Assembly: GCA_938046705.1 (NCBI GenBank)
Contig: CALIWP010000275.1
Location: forward strand, 1-7,923
Length of the DNA stretch: 7,923 nucleotides
Source: an uncultured Campylobacter sp.
GTDB taxonomy: Bacteria; Campylobacterota; Campylobacteria; Campylobacterales; Campylobacteraceae
Reading direction: 5' to 3'
The notes under the pieces: model-generated
What the model was told of the DNA's origin: nothing
Database searches by the model: none
The model's input: only the letters and a program-made list of their open reading frames with translations
Part shown: positions 1 to 7,923 of the stretch, piece after piece
Position numbering within the stretch: the stretch's first letter is position 1
How the letters are laid out: every line of letters starts with the position of its first letter
Position numbers and translations under genes: made by a program

Positions 1-572
1 TTGTCGTCTTCCCAAACGTAAGCTTTCATTTTAACCAAATCAACTACGCCTCTAAAGTTATCCTCTGCGCCGATAGGAATTTGAATAGGCACTGGATTTG
101 CTTTTAGGCGGTTTCTGATTTGTGATTCGACGTTAAAGAAATTTGCGCCGATTCTGTCCATTTTATTTACAAAAACGATTCTTGGGACGTGATATTTATT
201 TGCTTGTCTCCAAACGGTCTCAGACTGAGGCTGGACGCCGCCGACTGAGCAAAATACCGAAACAGCACCGTCAAGAACGCGCATAGAACGCTCGACTTCG
301 ATAGTAAAGTCGACGTGGCCCGGAGTGTCGATCAAATTTATCTGGTGATCTTTCCAAAAGCAAGTAGTCGCCGCAGACGTAATCGTAATGCCGCGCTCTT
401 TTTCTTGTTCCATCCAGTCCATCGTAGCAGCGCCGTCGTGAACCTCGCCGATCTTGTGACTCATGCCCGTAAAGAACAAAATTCTTTCGCTGGTCGTAGT
501 TTTACCGGCATCGATGTGAGCAGCGATACCGATGTTTCTAACCATATGTAAAGGGGTTTTTCTATCTGCCAT
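1..572 (-). CDS. fusA: Elongation factor G, N-terminal 190 codons (partial, runs off left edge)
   Basis: EF-G is the cytoplasmic GTPase that drives ribosomal translocation and, with RRF, ribosome recycling. Only the G domain is in view. Visible motifs are the P-loop [10 protein letters not shown] (residues 18-27), the switch I sequence RGITIT (60-65), the G3 motif DTPGHVDF (82-89) and the G4 motif NKMD (136-139). [15 protein letters not shown] (109-123) is also typical of EF-G. The reading frame is open to base 1, so about 500 residues of a usual ~690 lie outside the window. The ATG at 572-570 is chosen because the protein then begins [10 protein letters not shown], as in bacterial EF-G, and because a strong AGGAGG lies 5 bases upstream. 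It sits 12 bases after the rpsG stop, as expected for the third gene of the str operon. No frameshift or motif loss is visible. The identification is certain; the C-terminal domains cannot be assessed. Confidence 0.98.
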   Translation of the reverse strand, partial: MADRKTPLHMVRNIGIAAHIDAGKTTTSERILFFTGMSHKIGEVHDGAATMDWMEQEKERGITITSAATTCFWKDHQINLIDTPGHVDFTIEVERSMRVLDGAVSVFCSVGGVQPQSETVWRQANKYHVPRIVFVNKMDRIGANFFNVESQIRNRLKANPVPIQIPIGAEDNFRGVVDLVKMKAYVWEDD

Positions 573-577
573 ACTAG

Positions 578-583
578 CCTCCT
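578..583 (-). promoter_or_regulatory. Strong ribosome binding site of fusA
   Basis: A perfect AGGAGG on the minus strand begins two bases past the rpsG stop codon and ends 5 bases before the fusA ATG. It fixes the fusA start and suggests that ribosomes finishing rpsG can re-initiate on fusA. The site is seen directly; the coupling is inference. Confidence 0.85.
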
Positions 584-584
584 C

Positions 585-1067
<483 letters not shown>

Positions 1068-1091
1068 TCAAATTTTATAAATTTTACTCAA

Positions 1092-1114
1092 ACCTATGCC
1101 GCTAATGGCATGGT
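1092..1114 (-). promoter_or_regulatory. Bulged hairpin in the rpsL-rpsG spacer (candidate S7 control element)
   Basis: In the transcript, ACC+ATGCC (1114-1107) pairs with GGCAT (1100-1096), then skips one unpaired A (1095), and continues with GGT (1094-1092). This gives an 8-bp stem with one bulge and a six-base ATTAGC loop. The pairing is read directly from the sequence. There is no U-run after it, so it is not an intrinsic terminator. In E. coli, S7 represses translation by binding the intercistronic region between rpsL and rpsG. The matching position makes this a candidate S7 site, which is inference. It could also be an RNA-processing site or a chance fold. Confidence 0.45.
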
Positions 1115-1130
1115 CTGCGAACCTAAATTT

Positions 1131-1538
1131 TTATTTCTTTTTACCTGCTGCGGCTGCTGCCTGACCAGGTTTTGGACGTTTAGCGCCGTATTTTGAGCGA
1201 GAAACAGTTCTTTTCGCAACGCCTGCTGTATCAAGAGCGCCGCGTACGATGTGGTATTTAACGCCCGGTAAGTCTTTAACACGACCGCCGCGCACTAGCA
1301 CGATGCTGTGTTCTTGTAGGTTGTGACCTTCACCGCCGATATAGCTGATTACTTCAAATCCGCTTGTAAGCCTAACTTTGGCAACTTTTCTCAAAGCCGA
1401 GTTTGGTTTTTTAGGAGTCGTAGTATAGACCCTGGTGCAAACTCCTCTTCTTTGAGGACACTCTTTTAGCGCTGGAGATTTTGACTTAAAAGTCACTTTC
1501 TTGCGCTCTTTTCTGACCAATTGATTAATGGTTGGCAC
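1131..1538 (-). CDS. rpsL: 30S ribosomal protein S12 (GTG start)
   Basis: S12 sits at the decoding centre of the 30S subunit and controls translational accuracy. The 135-residue product contains [18 protein letters not shown] (31-48), [12 protein letters not shown] (67-78) and [14 protein letters not shown] (83-96). Lys43 and Lys88, the classic streptomycin-resistance positions, carry the wild-type lysine, and so does Asp89, the residue methylthiolated in E. coli. By family knowledge this gene predicts no S12-based streptomycin resistance. The start is GTG at 1538-1536: it gives the universal [11 protein letters not shown]-terminus and follows AAAGGAA with 6 bases between. After the usual ending SKYGAKRPK the protein adds an Ala/Lys tail, making it about 11 residues longer than the 124-residue E. 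coli protein. It is the first gene of the str cluster and follows doxX by 99 bases. Confidence 0.98.
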   Translation of the reverse strand: MPTINQLVRKERKKVTFKSKSPALKECPQRRGVCTRVYTTTPKKPNSALRKVAKVRLTSGFEVISYIGGEGHNLQEHSIVLVRGGRVKDLPGVKYHIVRGALDTAGVAKRTVSRSKYGAKRPKPGQAAAAAGKKK

Positions 1539-1543
1539 AGTAA

Positions 1544-1550
1544 TTCCTTT
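1544..1550 (-). promoter_or_regulatory. Ribosome binding site supporting the GTG start of rpsL
   Basis: AAAGGAA on the minus strand ends 6 bases before the GTG at 1538. No ATG nearby would give the conserved MPTINQLV terminus, so this site decides the start codon. Confidence 0.8.
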
Positions 1551-1601
1551 CGACTAAATTTATTAAAAAGACTTGATTTTATTTAAATTTGGCTTAATAT
1601 A

Positions 1602-1611
1602 AGGTAAATTT
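1602..1611. repeat. Direct repeat AGGTAAATTT, copy 1 (downstream of doxX)
   Basis: This 10-base sequence recurs identically at 2085-2094, so the two copies flank doxX in the same orientation. The match stops at 10 bases on both sides. It might be a recombination scar, but AAATTT is so frequent in the spacers that chance is a real alternative. Confidence 0.4.
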
Positions 1612-1637
1612 CATCTTTAATGCTGAATTTTATCGCA

Positions 1638-2027
1638 CTAATCTTTTCTAATCGCGTATTTTCCGCTTCCGTTAAAGATGATGCAGAGCGACAAGGCGAT
1701 GTAAAGATATAAAATTTCAGCCTTAAAGCCGCCGACGTTTGTAAGCTCTAGCAAATTTCCAAGCCAGCAATAGACGTACATTATCGTTAGGCTCGTGCCG
1801 GTTATGAGTAGCGCGCCGATCCTTGAAAATATCCCTAGAATTATCATTATCGGAGCAACAACTTCACCGACATAGGAGCCGTAAGCCATAACTTCAGGCA
1901 AGCCGGCTTTTGTTAAAATACTTTTTACGCCGCCTATGCCGTGTAAAATTTTCGCAAATCCGTGCATAAAAAGACAGACACCAAGCCCCAATCTCGCAAA
2001 TAAAATTCCCAAATCGAAATTTTTCAT
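1638..2027 (-). CDS. DoxX-family small integral membrane protein
   Basis: The 129-residue protein is hydrophobic, with about four predicted membrane segments at residues 6-27, 47-66, 70-93 and 104-119. It fits the DoxX family: ARLGLGVCLFMHGFAKI (11-27) matches the family's first helix, with Arg12, His22, Gly23 and Lys26. GEVVAPIMIILG (54-65) has the conserved Glu and Pro. The C-terminal FNGSGKYAIRKD resembles the usual GPGRYSLD ending. It has no signal peptide and no cysteine pair. The ATG at 2027-2025 follows GGAG at a good distance. DoxX proteins have been linked to quinone or thiosulfate oxidation and, in Mycobacterium, to a redox-stress membrane complex, but most members, including this one, have no proven role. 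It stands alone between rpoC and rpsL, with spacers of 105 and 99 bases that suggest its own transcription unit. Family is fairly sure; function is unknown. Confidence 0.85.
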   Translation of the reverse strand: MKNFDLGILFARLGLGVCLFMHGFAKILHGIGGVKSILTKAGLPEVMAYGSYVGEVVAPIMIILGIFSRIGALLITGTSLTIMYVYCWLGNLLELTNVGGFKAEILYLYIALSLCIIFNGSGKYAIRKD

Positions 2028-2081
2028 TTTTACTCCAAATTTTCAAATTTAAAGGATTGATTTTATCTGATTAGTTTTAAA
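2028..2081 (-). promoter_or_regulatory. Leader of doxX with RBS and weak -10 candidate
   Basis: On the minus strand GGAG (2035-2032) lies a few bases before the doxX ATG, and a GATAAAAT (2067-2060) could be a -10 element about 33 bases before the ATG. No -35 box is clear. Two AAATTT hexamers lie between. A separate doxX promoter is therefore possible but weakly supported. Confidence 0.3.
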
Positions 2082-2120
2082 GCGAGGTAAATTTAAGCCT
2101 CGCCGAATTTAGCGAGGCTT
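2082..2120 (-). terminator. Stem-loop pair after rpoC (candidate weak terminator or attenuator)
   Basis: In the transcript AAGCCTCGC (2120-2112) pairs perfectly over 9 bp with GCGAGGCTT (2103-2095) across an 8-base loop. The same GCGAGG arm can instead pair over 6 bp with CCTCGC (2087-2082), followed by TTTAAAA. The two structures exclude each other. Neither has a long U-run, so intrinsic termination would be weak. The position, 12 bases past the rpoC stop, fits termination or attenuation between rpoC and doxX, or protection of the rpoC mRNA 3' end. Confidence 0.55.
2085..2094. repeat. Direct repeat AGGTAAATTT, copy 2 (upstream of doxX)
   Basis: Second copy of the 10-base repeat at 1602-1611, lying in the rpoC-doxX spacer. 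It overlaps the downstream arm of the stem-loop system in that spacer. Confidence 0.4.
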
Positions 2121-2132
2121 GGGGGTTAAATT

Positions 2133-7923
<5,791 letters not shown>

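Larger units (their letters stand above)
1539..1637 (-). promoter_or_regulatory. AT-rich leader of rpsL with a possible str promoter
   Basis: These 99 bases between doxX and rpsL contain no gene. They are strongly AT-rich and include three AAATTT hexamers (1556, 1585, 1606). A TATATT at 1601-1596 on the minus strand is the best -10 candidate, about 58 bases before the GTG, but no convincing -35 box is seen. Campylobacter sigma-70 promoters often lack a clear -35, so a promoter here is plausible but unproven. No terminator-like hairpin was found after doxX, so read-through from doxX into rpsL is also possible. Confidence 0.35.

Noticed and set aside
315..551. 78-codon plus-strand ORF opposite fusA
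   Set aside because: It lies opposite the G-domain motifs of EF-G, and no RBS or family match supports it.
1092..1114. Hairpin as an rpsL terminator
   Set aside because: No U-tract follows in the transcript, and rpsG and fusA downstream are expected to be in the same operon.

Overview
The window holds one co-oriented block on the minus strand. In transcription order, right to left, it reads rpoB (3' part), rpoC, a small doxX-type membrane gene, rpsL, rpsG and fusA (5' part). Protein signatures and gene order point to a campylobacterial (Campylobacterota, Epsilonproteobacteria) chromosome. The RpoB, RpoC, S12, S7 and EF-G sequences look like Campylobacter. rpoB and rpoC are separate genes, unlike the fused rpoBC of Helicobacter. 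Noncoding DNA is AT-rich and crowded with AAATTT. Coding DNA uses more GC-ending codons than C. jejuni does, which by eye fits a mid-40s %GC species such as the C. showae, C. rectus or C. curvus group. That species-level guess is inference.

Regions: 1-572 is the N-terminal 190 codons of fusA (EF-G), running off the left edge. 585-1055 is rpsG (S7). 1056-1130 is a 75-base rpsL-rpsG spacer with a bulged hairpin, at the position where S7 represses its own operon in E. coli. 1131-1538 is rpsL (S12), which starts with GTG. 1539-1637 is a 99-base AT-rich leader. 1638-2027 is a DoxX-family membrane protein. 2028-2132 is a 105-base spacer carrying three inverted-repeat arms that can form two mutually exclusive stem-loops. 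2133-6641 is rpoC, with the start chosen 11 codons inside the longest ORF. 6634-7923 is the last 429 codons of rpoB, overlapping rpoC by 8 bases.

The core genes encode the RNA polymerase beta and beta' subunits, two small-subunit ribosomal proteins and a translation factor. They join the end of the rpoBC operon to the start of the str operon. The part that is not universal is the rpoC-rpsL junction. In C. jejuni this same junction carries the optional fucose-utilisation island in some strains; here it carries a lone doxX gene flanked by a short direct repeat. No mobile element, CRISPR array, tRNA or rRNA was seen. Most of the window is conserved housekeeping sequence, and I found no convincing new multi-gene system.
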